Of a stretch of 64,000 bases of DNA, positions 53,454 through 62,866 are shown in pieces (position 1 is the first letter of the stretch; the number at the start of each line of letters is the position of its first letter). Location of the stretch: NCBI GenBank assembly GCA_937958695.1, contig CALGNK010000002.1, positions 1 through 64,000 of the forward strand, in the 5' to 3' direction. The translations under genes and the position numbers were made by a program. The notes beneath the pieces are model-generated. The model was not told where the DNA came from, did no database searches, and worked only from the letters and a program-made list of their open reading frames with translations. This DNA is from an uncultured bacterium. GTDB taxonomy: Bacteria > DUMJ01.

Positions 53454-54543
53454 TAGATTTTATAAACTCTTCTGCTTGATAGCCAAAGTTATCTTCTTTA
53501 CTACAGTTATACTTACTTTCTAACACTTCCCCTATTCTATGGCATTCCTCTTTAGCTAGAGATGTGTTTAATTTTCTAGGCTTCTCTCCTACTATCCTTA
53601 AGAAGTTTAACCTGTATATTTTCTCTAATACAGTTTCTGGTAACTTAATGCCCTTTACAATATCTGGCCTTGCTAAGAAATTTTTATCTGTACGCCCAAC
53701 AGAAAATTCTTTATCTGTTTCTAAAAAGTCCTTCATAAACTTTATCCTGTTAGTTATAAGTTCTTTTGCTATACCATTTTTCGTTACAGCAGTATCATCG
53801 CCAAATACTATCCTATCCTGATACTTTATAAAAAATTCTCTAGTCTTTTCAGGATATGCAGAAAAGTTGTAATACATCTCAGAACCTGGAGTAATATCTA
53901 AGTTAACATTAGGGAAATTCTGGAGCAAATTTTCAGCTCTTTCTAAGTTGGCTGATAGAAAGTAAAAATGAGCAAACACAATCTTTAACTTAGGAAATCT
54001 TTCTAATATGTTTTCTACCCTCCTATAAAGCTCTTCTTTTGTTGGGTATGATCCATCTGTATAATCCCATCCTCTTTCTTTAGCTACAGATGGAATCCTA
54101 TCCTCATCCCAAAACTCCTCTGGATCTGCTACATGCCAGAAAATAGGCATCTGTAATGATTCTATGTTGGCAAAGAAGGAATTATAAACAGGACTGTCTA
54201 TAGGGAATGGCATTCTTTTAGCATAATTTGGCTTTGTTTCTAAGATTTTAATTCCATCAAACCCTATCTCTTTCAGCTTGATAACCTGTTCTCCAAGGAT
54301 CTTTCCTATGTCTTTATCTGTTTTTCCTTCTATAACTGAATAGTCAAGTCCTCCAGAGATATAAACTTCGTTAGGATACATAGCTTTGAAGCATATAGCT
54401 TGGGGATTACTATTTACCCTATCTAATCTTGCTGGACTAACTATATTTAATCTTGTAATTTCAAGCCCTTCGAAAAACCTTTTGGTCTCATCTATAAGAG
54501 GTATATATTCGAAATGAACGTGGGCATTGATAATCTTATTCAT
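53434..54543 (-). CDS. Amidohydrolase family protein (Amidohydro_2 type)
   Basis: A 369-residue metal-dependent TIM-barrel hydrolase. HVH in INAHVHFEY is the first metal-binding pair; IFWHVADPEEFW, IVFAHFYFL and IVFGDDTAVTK supply further His/Asp ligands. It is longer than the relative at 310-1173, with an extra C-terminal helical part. The ATG at 54543 has GAGGG upstream; the Gfo/Idh gene ends 15 bases before on the same strand, so the two are probably co-transcribed. Substrate unknown; neighbourhood suggests sugar-derived acids or lactones. Confidence 0.8.
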   Translation of the reverse strand: MNKIINAHVHFEYIPLIDETKRFFEGLEITRLNIVSPARLDRVNSNPQAICFKAMYPNEVYISGGLDYSVIEGKTDKDIGKILGEQVIKLKEIGFDGIKILETKPNYAKRMPFPIDSPVYNSFFANIESLQMPIFWHVADPEEFWDEDRIPSVAKERGWDYTDGSYPTKEELYRRVENILERFPKLKIVFAHFYFLSANLERAENLLQNFPNVNLDITPGSEMYYNFSAYPEKTREFFIKYQDRIVFGDDTAVTKNGIAKELITNRIKFMKDFLETDKEFSVGRTDKNFLARPDIVKGIKLPETVLEKIYRLNFLRIVGEKPRKLNTSLAKEECHRIGEVLESKYNCSKEDNFGYQAEEFIKSISQSIF

Positions 54544-54558
54544 TGTAATTAACCCTCC

Positions 54559-55563
54559 TCATAATCGTTTCTTCTTTAGTGCATCTTCTAATGCCATAAT
54601 GGCATACTCAGTTGCTTTTATTCCATCTTCTCCACTTGCAAGTTCATCTACCAACTTTCCCTCTTTTATGCTCCTAATAATATCGTTATACATAGTAATA
54701 AATGGTTTTTCCTCTTCCTCTGACTTTTCTACTATTGTCTCGTTTGGCCCATAATACTTAAATTCTACCTCTCTAGGAGCTGGGCCCATCTGATAACTTA
54801 TTATTCCTTTTTCACATTCTATATCTATCCTTAAAAGATATGTTCCATCTTTACTGTTGTGAGTATAAACCCAGCTTGCATCTATAACAACAAGTGTTCC
54901 TGATTTTAATCTGCATAGTGCTACTGCATGGTCTGGGTTTTCATATCCTTCCATAAAGATGCCATCTGCGGTAATGGTATCAAATTCGTCTTCAGAAAGC
55001 CATCTGACTAAATCGAAATAGTGAACACCACAGTCTACAATTGGTCCCATACCTTCTTTCATTAGTCTTTCATATCTATCTTTACCTGCCCATCTCCCTC
55101 CAGCCCAGTTATATATAAATCTCATCATCATAGGACGCCCCAACTCTTGTGATCTTATTATATTCTTTATCCTTCTCATATAGGGCTTCGCCCTATTCTC
55201 GAAATTGACAGCAAAAATCTTTCCAGCAGATTTCATAGCATTTACCATCTGCCAGCCCTTTTCTGCATTCTCTGCTAATGGCTTTTCACAGAAAACATTA
55301 ATACCTTTTTTAGCGCATTCCATAACCACTTCATAGTGTGCATTTAAAGATGTAGAGACAGTAACTAAGTCTAACTCTACAGAGTCCAGCATATCTCTGT
55401 AATCTGTGAATAGCCCTTTTACCCCAAATCTTTCTCCGTATTCTTTTAACCTCATCTCATTAATATCGGAAAGGGCTATAAGCTCTAGCTCTTTAATACT
55501 TTTTATTGCTGGAAGATGCCCATATCCGGCTACAGTACCACAACCAACAAGCCCTACTTTCAA
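54559..55563 (-). CDS. Gfo/Idh/MocA family oxidoreductase
   Basis: A 334-residue NAD(P)-dependent sugar or cyclitol oxidoreductase. VGLVGCGTVAGYGHLPAI is the Rossmann loop, CEKPLAENAEKG holds the catalytic Lys, and DCGVHYFDLVRWL is the substrate-site His region. Likely oxidises a sugar or inositol-type compound; co-transcribed with the amidohydrolase downstream, which would fit oxidation to a lactone followed by hydrolysis (inference). Driven by a consensus promoter at 55606-55634. Confidence 0.9.
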   Translation of the reverse strand: MKVGLVGCGTVAGYGHLPAIKSIKELELIALSDINEMRLKEYGERFGVKGLFTDYRDMLDSVELDLVTVSTSLNAHYEVVMECAKKGINVFCEKPLAENAEKGWQMVNAMKSAGKIFAVNFENRAKPYMRRIKNIIRSQELGRPMMMRFIYNWAGGRWAGKDRYERLMKEGMGPIVDCGVHYFDLVRWLSEDEFDTITADGIFMEGYENPDHAVALCRLKSGTLVVIDASWVYTHNSKDGTYLLRIDIECEKGIISYQMGPAPREVEFKYYGPNETIVEKSEEEEKPFITMYNDIIRSIKEGKLVDELASGEDGIKATEYAIMALEDALKKKRL

Positions 55564-55605
55564 GATTCTCTCTCCTTTCTAATAAAGTTTGTACCTGGAA
55601 GAGAT

Positions 55606-55634
55606 TCTATAACAATATTGAGGATATTGTCAAT
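55606..55634 (-). promoter_or_regulatory. Promoter for the Gfo/Idh-amidohydrolase operon
   Basis: On the minus strand TTGACA (complement of 55629-55634) and TATAGA (complement of 55606-55611) are separated by 17 bases. The leader is about 35 bases with GAAAGGAGAGAG before the ATG. Confidence 0.6.
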
Positions 55635-55662
55635 TTATATAGTGTTAAGAAGATTTTAGTGA

Positions 55663-55668
55663 TATAAT
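55663..55668 (+). promoter_or_regulatory. TATAAT box for the small secreted protein
   Basis: A perfect TATAAT at 55663-55668 lies 28 bases before the ATG at 55696, with TGGAGGTGG in between. The -35 is weak. It is back to back with the minus-strand promoter at 55606-55634. Confidence 0.4.
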
Positions 55669-55695
55669 ATTCACAAAAATTATGGAGGTGGAATT

Positions 55696-56148
55696 ATGTC
55701 ATACCCCTATAAGATCTTTATTTTAGTTGCCTTAGTAGTATTTCTAATCCCTGCTTCGGCCTTAGCCAGAGAAAGGTTTAGAGTAAATGTTAGGGCAGAC
55801 TTAGAAGATGAGAATGTAGGAGCAGAGTTTGAGTATAATCTTAGTTACAGACTTTGTGTTTATGGAGGAATTACTCTTAGTATAGGAACTATTGATAGGG
55901 GAAGGATATCAGCTGGTTTTAAGTATTATCTTTGGGAACCGGATGAGAAACTGTACTTTAAGATACGTGGTATAACCAATTTTGAAGACTCAACTATTAC
56001 AAGGTTTAAAGTAGATATAGGTATAGGTTATACTACATATCTTAATCATACAAGAAGTTCTATAGAATTGGGAGTTTTAATAGGTACTTATAACAATGCA
56101 CTAAATATTGAGCCATCGTTTGGGGTATTGGTATCAGTAAGTAGATAA
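55696..56148 (+). CDS. Small secreted, probable outer-membrane beta-barrel protein
   Basis: A 150-residue protein with a signal peptide (MSYPYKIFILVALVVFLIPASALA) and about eight alternating strands such as FRVNVRADLEDENVGAEFEYNLSY, VDIGIGYTTYL and SSIELGVLIGTY, consistent with a small 8-stranded outer-membrane barrel. I recognise no specific family. TGGAGGTGG precedes the ATG. It is a single-gene transcript, convergent with the exopolysaccharide operon (2-base gap), so a link to exopolysaccharide export is possible only by position. Confidence 0.55.
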   Translation: MSYPYKIFILVALVVFLIPASALARERFRVNVRADLEDENVGAEFEYNLSYRLCVYGGITLSIGTIDRGRISAGFKYYLWEPDEKLYFKIRGITNFEDSTITRFKVDIGIGYTTYLNHTRSSIELGVLIGTYNNALNIEPSFGVLVSVSR

Positions 56149-56150
56149 GG

Positions 56151-57227
56151 CTAACCAGAGCGATTTAATAGGTTTTGATAGACCTCTTTAGTTTTTATAA
56201 TCATACCTTCTAAGGTGAATCTTTCTCTATATCTTCTATATCCTTCTTCTTTTAAGTATTCTATTAACTTCTTATCACTTAATAGTTTCTCTATAGCCTG
56301 AGCAAGCGCTAAGGAATCTTGAGGAGGTACTAGAAGTCCGGCTTTACCATTTTCTATAATTTCTGGAATGCCTCCTACATTTGTAGCTATAACCGGAACT
56401 TTCTGAGATATCGCCTCTAAAATTGATATTGGTAATGCTTCAATAAGCGAAGGTAAAACAAATATATGAAAGTTACTAAAATAGAGTTTTGCATTAGGAA
56501 GAGCTCCTAAGAAAAAGACTCTATCCTCTATATTTAGTCTCTTAGTTAATTCTTCTAAAATATTTCTCTCTTCACCATCTCCTATTATTACAAGATTTAC
56601 TTCCCTATGTTTATTATACAAATAGCTGAAAGCTTCTATAAGATATCTGACCCCCTTAGATTTAGTAAGTCTTACTGCTGTTCCTATAATAACTCCTTCT
56701 ATATTTATTGGAAGTTCTCTTCTCTCTTTACTCTCAGATACCCCATTGTAGATAAGTGTGATCTTATCTACAGGTAATCCAGCTTTGATAAGCTTTTCTC
56801 TATCATAGTTTGAGACTGCTATAACACTATCTCCCCATTTCCTATTTATAAGAGTAGCTATCTTATAGTCGATGAATGGAAGAAAAGTGTTATATCCATG
56901 ACAGGTAAATATTACTGGTATACTAGAAGCTACGCTTTTAGATATATAGACTAGTTCATGCGCTCCATGAACATGGATTATACTAGGACTGAATTCTTCT
57001 ATTATGTATTTCAATTCCCTTTTGTAATTTTTAGTATTTGTGAATGTAAGCGGTATAATTTCTCTATATGTAATATTACCTTCTTTTAGAAGGGTAATGC
57101 CTTTCCCGTACGGTGCAACAACCAATATTTTATACTCATCCTTAAAAGATTTGACTAGTTCTATCACATGGACTTCTGTCCCTGCAATCTCAAAGTAAGG
57201 CAAAAGATATAAAATCTTATGTTTCAT
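56151..57227 (-). CDS. Glycosyltransferase family 4, last gene of the exopolysaccharide operon
   Basis: A 358-residue GT-B glycosyltransferase, paralogous to the one at 34327-35391 along its whole length. LPYFEIAGTEVHVIELV, TCHGYNTFLPF and HIFVLPSLIEALPISILEAISQ (EX7E) are intact. It lies 8 bases downstream of the BcsB-like gene on the same strand. The classical ydaJ-N and pss systems have no GT4 here, so it may add a second sugar or a branch to the polymer. Confidence 0.85.
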   Translation of the reverse strand: MKHKILYLLPYFEIAGTEVHVIELVKSFKDEYKILVVAPYGKGITLLKEGNITYREIIPLTFTNTKNYKRELKYIIEEFSPSIIHVHGAHELVYISKSVASSIPVIFTCHGYNTFLPFIDYKIATLINRKWGDSVIAVSNYDREKLIKAGLPVDKITLIYNGVSESKERRELPINIEGVIIGTAVRLTKSKGVRYLIEAFSYLYNKHREVNLVIIGDGEERNILEELTKRLNIEDRVFFLGALPNAKLYFSNFHIFVLPSLIEALPISILEAISQKVPVIATNVGGIPEIIENGKAGLLVPPQDSLALAQAIEKLLSDKKLIEYLKEEGYRRYRERFTLEGMIIKTKEVYQNLLNRSG

Positions 57228-57235
57228 AGATTAAT

Positions 57236-59254
57236 TTAAGAGCCTCTCTGTCTCTTCCTAATAAATATAATAGTAACAAGGGTAATTAAGACCGCTATCA
57301 ATAACACTATGAGATAACTTAATAGTGGTTGCCTAGCAAATATGGTGAATAATGCCCTCTTTTCTCTTATAAGGATACTTGAGACAATCTCTCCTAAGCC
57401 AGTTATAACACTGACTTGTCCATAGATTTTATTTCGGGTATCCGAATTCCCTACAATTCTCTTTAATCTAGATAATGTATCTTGGTCTTTATAGATGACT
57501 GAATACATAGCCTTGTCTTTATTCCAAGGAGAAGAATTTGCTTGTAAGAGTGCCTTAATGATAAATCCATCGAGAGAAAATCCTAAGTCTTTTTTTATAG
57601 AGAATCCAATCTCTTGGGGGACTACCCATAGTATATCAGAGATTCTCTTTAGCCTTTTGTCCTCCATATCTCCTATAAATATCACATTCTTATCTTTTAG
57701 ATAATCTTCATCTATCTTTTCCCCTAAGAATGTCTTCCATCTAAATATCTTTCCCAGCGTCTGTCCTAAGGTGGCAGATAAGGTAACAGACAGTGAAAGC
57801 TCTTCTTCAGATGGGCTTTCGGGGAGCCATAGAACGATCTCTCTATCAGTCTTGAAACTCCAGATGTCTCTAAGGTCGGGATAAAATCCTCGCCATTCTT
57901 TTACTAGATATATGAAAGAATCTCCTTCAATCTTAGTCCAAGCTATTTCATCATACCTCTTATTACAGTCCACCTCTATCAGATTATGATATGTTTTTAT
58001 CTCTACAAACCATTCTCTCTTATCAAGCTCTTCTTTTGGAAATGGAATTCTTAAAACTCCTCTTTCAGCATTCCCTGCATCCAATCTTTCACTCTTTACC
58101 GGAATCCCATTTATGTAAACAGTTATCGAAGATTTTTTGGTTTCTAAAACCTTGGAGTGGCTAAATTGAAGCTCTATAAATGAACCGTTTCCTATCCCTT
58201 CAAAACCTGCCGGTAACCTTAGGAGAAAAGACGCGTTCTGATGAAATACACCTGAAAGAACTATATTTTTGTAGCCAAGGTCTTTTAGCCTTATCAAGCC
58301 TTCTTTTCCTATCTCTTCTCCCTCTTTAGCTGGGATTGAAGTTACAATTATTGGATTCTTCTCCGTAATAGATGTCTGCAATGGATCATTAATATAAGAA
58401 ACAGCCTTTGATAAACCTTCTCTTTTGCCTGATATATATAATTGTACTCTATCTTTTGAGGAAAGAAGATATATTAGTCCATCACTTTCTTTTAGATTTT
58501 TAAATGCACTGTCTGAAGATAGTACATTCCATCTTGATAACTCTCCTACAAGAATCTGTGACTCTTTACTATATCTATAGGGATCTTCTGTAGAAACCTT
58601 TAGATAGAGATTCTTGTATCTTTCTCTAATACCTAAACCATTTGCTACCTCTAACATAGCTTCTAACTCTTCTGGGGAAAAGTTTTTAGGGAGATAAAAT
58701 GTAAAATTGATCGGCTCTTTATCAAGATAATCCAAAAATGGATAGGGATAATCAGAAATTTTATAAATTTTATTTTCTAGAATCTCTAGGTGTAGAAACG
58801 AATCTTTATGTATTAGCACCCAGTTGGCATCGTTATCTATATCCTTACATAGACCTTCTACACTCCTATGTCTAGTAATTATAGAGATCTCATTGAACCC
58901 TTTCTTAATTAATCCTTTAGGGATACTTATTCTCCAGTATACAGGTCTCTTTTCTTTCTGACTTATGCTTTTACTGCTTAAAGGCCTCCCATTGATTGAT
59001 GCAGTTATAAAAGATTCTCTATCTATAATGGTGGGAGAAAACGAGTATCTGATTTCTAAGAAATTATTATCCCCAGGTTGAATTCCCGACTTTATCTCAA
59101 ACCAAAAGACCGCTTTGCCAATGGGTAGATTTAAAAGCCTATCGTCTTTAAATAACTGTATATTGTAACCTCTAGTTTCTAAAGAACAGTAAGAAACATT
59201 GGGAATTAGGTGAAATATAAAGATAAACATTAACAAAAGAATTCTTCTTTTCAT
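57236..59254 (-). CDS. BcsB/YdaN-like exopolysaccharide secretion protein
   Basis: A 672-residue protein of the cellulose synthase BcsB family. A signal sequence (MKRRILLLMFIFIFHLIPNVSYC) is followed by two jelly-roll/flavodoxin-like repeats: the first begins YNIQLFKDDRLLNLPIG, and the second repeats the FHQNASFLLRLPAGFEG...FIELQFSHSKVLETKKSSITVYINGIPV pattern from about residue 330. One C-terminal membrane helix (about 643-665, LLSYLIVLLIAVLITLVTIIF) ends in a basic tail. BcsB partners guide the nascent glycan across the periplasm. The ATG overlaps the stop of the GT2 gene by one base. Confidence 0.82.
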   Translation of the reverse strand: MKRRILLLMFIFIFHLIPNVSYCSLETRGYNIQLFKDDRLLNLPIGKAVFWFEIKSGIQPGDNNFLEIRYSFSPTIIDRESFITASINGRPLSSKSISQKEKRPVYWRISIPKGLIKKGFNEISIITRHRSVEGLCKDIDNDANWVLIHKDSFLHLEILENKIYKISDYPYPFLDYLDKEPINFTFYLPKNFSPEELEAMLEVANGLGIRERYKNLYLKVSTEDPYRYSKESQILVGELSRWNVLSSDSAFKNLKESDGLIYLLSSKDRVQLYISGKREGLSKAVSYINDPLQTSITEKNPIIVTSIPAKEGEEIGKEGLIRLKDLGYKNIVLSGVFHQNASFLLRLPAGFEGIGNGSFIELQFSHSKVLETKKSSITVYINGIPVKSERLDAGNAERGVLRIPFPKEELDKREWFVEIKTYHNLIEVDCNKRYDEIAWTKIEGDSFIYLVKEWRGFYPDLRDIWSFKTDREIVLWLPESPSEEELSLSVTLSATLGQTLGKIFRWKTFLGEKIDEDYLKDKNVIFIGDMEDKRLKRISDILWVVPQEIGFSIKKDLGFSLDGFIIKALLQANSSPWNKDKAMYSVIYKDQDTLSRLKRIVGNSDTRNKIYGQVSVITGLGEIVSSILIREKRALFTIFARQPLLSYLIVLLIAVLITLVTIIFIRKRQRGS

Positions 59255-60516
59255 TACGAAACACTCCTTTCCGTTTTATACCATCTTAATGCTTTACCTG
59301 TAATCTTTTCTCTAATAGAGAAATATATCGCTCTTATAACAACTATAAGCCAAAGCTGGCAGTATGTAAAATACATTAAACATATCAATAAAAGGTTTTC
59401 TAAATTACCTTCGCCTCTTTCAAAACTTAGAGATATAAATGTCTCTGTGATATAAAGGGCATAAGCTAAGAACCATATGAGAAATAGTGGGCCTCCAATG
59501 TTTAGTTTTATTATGCGTAGTAAGCCCAGAATAAATATTACATCTGACACAACTATACCAGAAAAAGCCAGTAGATATATATAGGCGAAATAGAGTATAT
59601 CAAACATAATCTTTTTATCTCTTAACGAGAAGAAATTTTTAAGATATGTAAATATTACTGCAAGATTCCCCCTTGCCCATCTTGTCCTTTGCTTGAACCA
59701 AACCTTAAGTTTTTCTGGTTCTTGTTCCCATGTTACTGCGTATGGTATCCAGAGTATCCTATAGCCAGATTGGTATATCCTTATTGTAAGTTCTGTATCC
59801 TCTGTAAGGCTCTTAGTTTTCCAGCCGCCAATCTTGTTCAGAAGCTCCTTTCTTATGATAAAATTAGTACCTGGTATTGTAGCAAGACCCCACAAGTAAT
59901 TTCTAGCTGCCTGGACAAGCCACTGAAAACTCAGGGTCTCTATATTTATAAAACGAGTAAGTATACTTCTATCCCTATTCCTAGTCCTAAACTTTCCTAC
60001 TACTGCCCCAAGGTTGGGATTATTGATTATAAATCTTACAAGATTTAATATTGCTCTCCTTTCAGGGGTATTATCAGCATCATAGACTACTATGTAATCC
60101 CCACTAGCTAACTTTAATCCCTGATTCAGTGCGTTAGCCTTGCCTTTAGCACCTAAGGGTGGTTGTATCTCTAATATCATAAGGTTTTTGTACTTTTTAG
60201 CCCTCTCTCTTAAAATTTCTCCTGTTCTATCTGTAGAACTATCATTGATAACGATGACCTCTAATTTATCTTTAGGGTAAATAGATCTCATTATTGCATC
60301 TACAGTATTACCAATCACCTTTTCCTCATTGTGAGCTGGGATTAATACTGTTATCTTTGGATATTCTGAGAGTTCCTCTGAGGTTATCTCAAATTTTTGT
60401 GTCTCTAAAAAGTATCTATACCCAAAGAACGTTAAAAAGATATGATACAGTAGAATAAACCAGACGATTGCCATAGATATAACAAAGGCATAGTCCCAGA
60501 ATGTTAATATATTCAT
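59254..60516 (-). CDS. BcsA/YdaM-like processive glycosyltransferase (GT2)
   Basis: A 420-residue membrane glycosyltransferase. One N-terminal helix (about 8-30) precedes the GT-A domain with VINDSSTDRTGEI, YDADNTPE (DxD), the TED of SLTEDTELTIR, and QRTRWARGN (QxxRW), all needed for processive polymerisation. About three C-terminal helices follow. Unlike BcsA there is no C-terminal PilZ domain, so c-di-GMP must be sensed by another protein, probably the degenerate GGDEF protein of this operon. Overlaps both neighbours (4 bases with the DUF2334 gene, 1 base with the BcsB-like gene). Confidence 0.87.
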   Translation of the reverse strand: MNILTFWDYAFVISMAIVWFILLYHIFLTFFGYRYFLETQKFEITSEELSEYPKITVLIPAHNEEKVIGNTVDAIMRSIYPKDKLEVIVINDSSTDRTGEILRERAKKYKNLMILEIQPPLGAKGKANALNQGLKLASGDYIVVYDADNTPERRAILNLVRFIINNPNLGAVVGKFRTRNRDRSILTRFINIETLSFQWLVQAARNYLWGLATIPGTNFIIRKELLNKIGGWKTKSLTEDTELTIRIYQSGYRILWIPYAVTWEQEPEKLKVWFKQRTRWARGNLAVIFTYLKNFFSLRDKKIMFDILYFAYIYLLAFSGIVVSDVIFILGLLRIIKLNIGGPLFLIWFLAYALYITETFISLSFERGEGNLENLLLICLMYFTYCQLWLIVVIRAIYFSIREKITGKALRWYKTERSVS

Positions 60517-61991
60517 ACTTTATCACCCATCTCGTATAGTTTTCTCTTATTTCTTATCAGATAGAAAATAATTATGGCAAAGATACTGATTGTAATTATT
60601 AATATGGTTCTCAGATAATTAATGAACGTCTTAAAGACTTTTTGCAAAAATGTCTCCTCCAGAGGAGGAATACTACTATTGATTACCTTTTCCCCATCGA
60701 TATTTACAATTTTCATATATTTGCTTTCTACTTTGAAAGGTTCTTTTCTTAGTTCTAAGAAGTTGTACCCTAACGCACGCATCTCACCTATCAATTCTCT
60801 TAGTTTATCTGTTGTAGCGTAAGATGGAACCGTAATACCTATAATAGCATCTCTTAAAATTCTAAATTCCCTTGCCCTTTTCAATAGATAGTTATATTGT
60901 GTAGGATCATTAGGATTATATCCATTCATATTTATCGGATATGCTATAGCTTTTGGGGAGCTGATGCTTAAAAGCCCCTCGTATAGGAGAAGATTGAAAA
61001 TTTTACTTGCCTTTTCGTAAGTTTCAAGTGAAGTATCGGGCAACTTAAACGCTATGGGAAATATCTCTAATCTCCCTAATATTAGTAAGTCCTCTTCTAT
61101 TATACTATTAATGTCTCTCTTATTAGGATAATTCCCCAATATAATAGCTCCGTTATGTTCTTCTACAAGTTTTAATACCTCTATAAGGTCCATATTTTCT
61201 CCCAAGTAGTAAGTATTCCCAGAATGATTTACTTTAGGGTATATTATAAGATTAATAGAGACATCTTCACAGCAGTAAGATATTAATAATTCTCTAAGTT
61301 TTTCAGCAGAGGTTAAAGGGGTTACCTCATCTAGCAAGAGTAAAATTTTTCTATCATTTTTGTGATTCTCATTAAGTATATCATGGAGAAGATCGAAGAA
61401 TACCAAAAATGAGTTATCCCTAAAGTCTAATCTTCCAAAATACCAAAGATTCTCCTTTTCCCAGACAAAGGGGGTCTTTTCAGTATAATTATCTAAAAGG
61501 GCAAGATCTTTCCTATCTCTAGGATAGGCAATATAGACTGGAGATTCTAGTTCAAAGCTTATCGATTCTCCTTTATAGAAGATAGACATATATCCAGTTT
61601 TATAACCATAATATTCAAGATCTTTCCAGTTAGCATAGTAAGCATACTGTTCTATATTTCCTTCTATCCATATAAGCCTTTTAGCTTTAGAGATATTTCT
61701 TAACAAATCTACAGTAAATCTTCTATCTTGTAGCCCAAGATAGAAGACATAGTCGTAAGAAGAAACATTACTAGGGAGATCTTCTATATAGCTACTATCT
61801 ATAGATACATTAAAGTGTCTTAGGTACCTTTTTAGCAATTCTAACATAGGATAATTTTCACCTAATCTTGTCTTACCCTCATACAATATAAGAATACGTT
61901 TACTTTCTTTAGAGTAAAGGATTTTGGGAAATATAAAGTTTAATAAAGTTAAGATAATAAGACTTATTAGTAAGATCTTACCCAACATCAT
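60513..61991 (-). CDS. DUF2334/YdaL-like membrane-anchored protein
   Basis: A 492-residue protein with an N-terminal membrane segment (residues 5-22), a large extracytoplasmic region and a C-terminal helix (about 461-484). The central part, with LLLLDEVTPLTSAEKLRELLISY, INLIIYPKVNH, EEHNGAIILGNY and the YPINMNGYNPNDP segment, follows the DUF2334 pattern, a divergent polysaccharide deacetylase-like fold. The usual H-E-H-G motif around QEHNGxIxxHGY is partly altered (EEHNGAIILGNY), so deacetylase activity is doubtful. Its place between the GGDEF-like and GT2 genes equals ydaL/pssB-type order. Confidence 0.75.
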   Translation of the reverse strand: MMLGKILLISLIILTLLNFIFPKILYSKESKRILILYEGKTRLGENYPMLELLKRYLRHFNVSIDSSYIEDLPSNVSSYDYVFYLGLQDRRFTVDLLRNISKAKRLIWIEGNIEQYAYYANWKDLEYYGYKTGYMSIFYKGESISFELESPVYIAYPRDRKDLALLDNYTEKTPFVWEKENLWYFGRLDFRDNSFLVFFDLLHDILNENHKNDRKILLLLDEVTPLTSAEKLRELLISYCCEDVSINLIIYPKVNHSGNTYYLGENMDLIEVLKLVEEHNGAIILGNYPNKRDINSIIEEDLLILGRLEIFPIAFKLPDTSLETYEKASKIFNLLLYEGLLSISSPKAIAYPINMNGYNPNDPTQYNYLLKRAREFRILRDAIIGITVPSYATTDKLRELIGEMRALGYNFLELRKEPFKVESKYMKIVNIDGEKVINSSIPPLEETFLQKVFKTFINYLRTILIITISIFAIIIFYLIRNKRKLYEMGDKV

Positions 61992-62832
61992 ATCTACTAG
62001 TATCTTTTGCCCTCTCCCAAAGGACTAATGCATCTTCTCCCTGTTGATATTCTGCCTCTCCTACTTTTAGTCTTATAGAGATCGACCTCTTACGACCCTT
62101 AACCTCTACAACAATTCTATCTAAGAGATTATGGAGTTTTTCTTTTACGATCTTAGCTGAATCTAGATTTATACCAGGTAATATTATGCCTATAGTTGCC
62201 TCATCTATTAGCCCCTTTATATCAACGACCCTTGTATTAGTCATTATCGTTTGTGCTATGGTTTTTACTATCTCTCTATAGCCATCCTCTCCATAGACAC
62301 CCCTTAACTCACTTGCGTCAGAAACATTTACATATAGAACAGATAATTTCTCTTTAAACCTGTTAGCCCTACCTACTTCTTCTTCCAATCTCTGAAAAAA
62401 GCCCTGAGTATTTAAGAAACCTGTCAACTCGTCTAGAAGTATTAATCTTTCCGCTATTCTATACTTTTCTATGTTACTTAGGAGATTACTTACCTCTCTT
62501 TCTAATCTTCCAGAAAGATAAGCTCCAAAGGGCATAGCAAAAAGCCAAAGTACATATTCAATTCTAAATTCTGTTATAGTACCCAATACTAAGACAGAGT
62601 ATAGTAGATAGGATCCATATACAAATATAATGATAAGAGAAGTAATTAAGCCGGGGATTAGACCTAAGTTATAACCTATTACCATATTTATTACTAATGC
62701 CCCAGCTAGTATGTAGTTTATGAAGTTTACATTTTGACTTGTACCAAAGACTAGAATAAATATACAGAGCCAGAAAATCATTAATAGATCAAAGATCACA
62801 ACATCTAGTCTTAGATTTATACTTGTCTTCAT
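61978..62832 (-). CDS. Membrane protein with degenerate GGDEF and intact I-site (YdaK/PssE-like c-di-GMP receptor)
   Basis: A 284-residue protein with about four membrane helices (residues 11-103) and a C-terminal GGDEF-like domain that begins DELTGFLN (134-141). Where active cyclases have GGDEF this protein has DEATI (210-214), so it should not make c-di-GMP. But RVVD at 201-204 lies exactly five residues before that position, the spacing of the c-di-GMP-binding RxxD inhibitory site. This combination is that of B. subtilis YdaK and Listeria PssE, which bind c-di-GMP and switch on exopolysaccharide synthesis. GAGGGAGG precedes the ATG. Overlaps the DUF2334 gene by 14 bases. Confidence 0.82.
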   Translation of the reverse strand: MKTSINLRLDVVIFDLLMIFWLCIFILVFGTSQNVNFINYILAGALVINMVIGYNLGLIPGLITSLIIIFVYGSYLLYSVLVLGTITEFRIEYVLWLFAMPFGAYLSGRLEREVSNLLSNIEKYRIAERLILLDELTGFLNTQGFFQRLEEEVGRANRFKEKLSVLYVNVSDASELRGVYGEDGYREIVKTIAQTIMTNTRVVDIKGLIDEATIGIILPGINLDSAKIVKEKLHNLLDRIVVEVKGRKRSISIRLKVGEAEYQQGEDALVLWERAKDTSRYDVG

Positions 62833-62866
62833 ACATATCCTCCCTCGAATAACGATTATTTTTTAA

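Noticed and set aside
59689-60048. Plus-strand 119-codon open frame
   Set aside because: It is antisense to the GT2 synthase, across its TED and DxD motifs, with no start signals.
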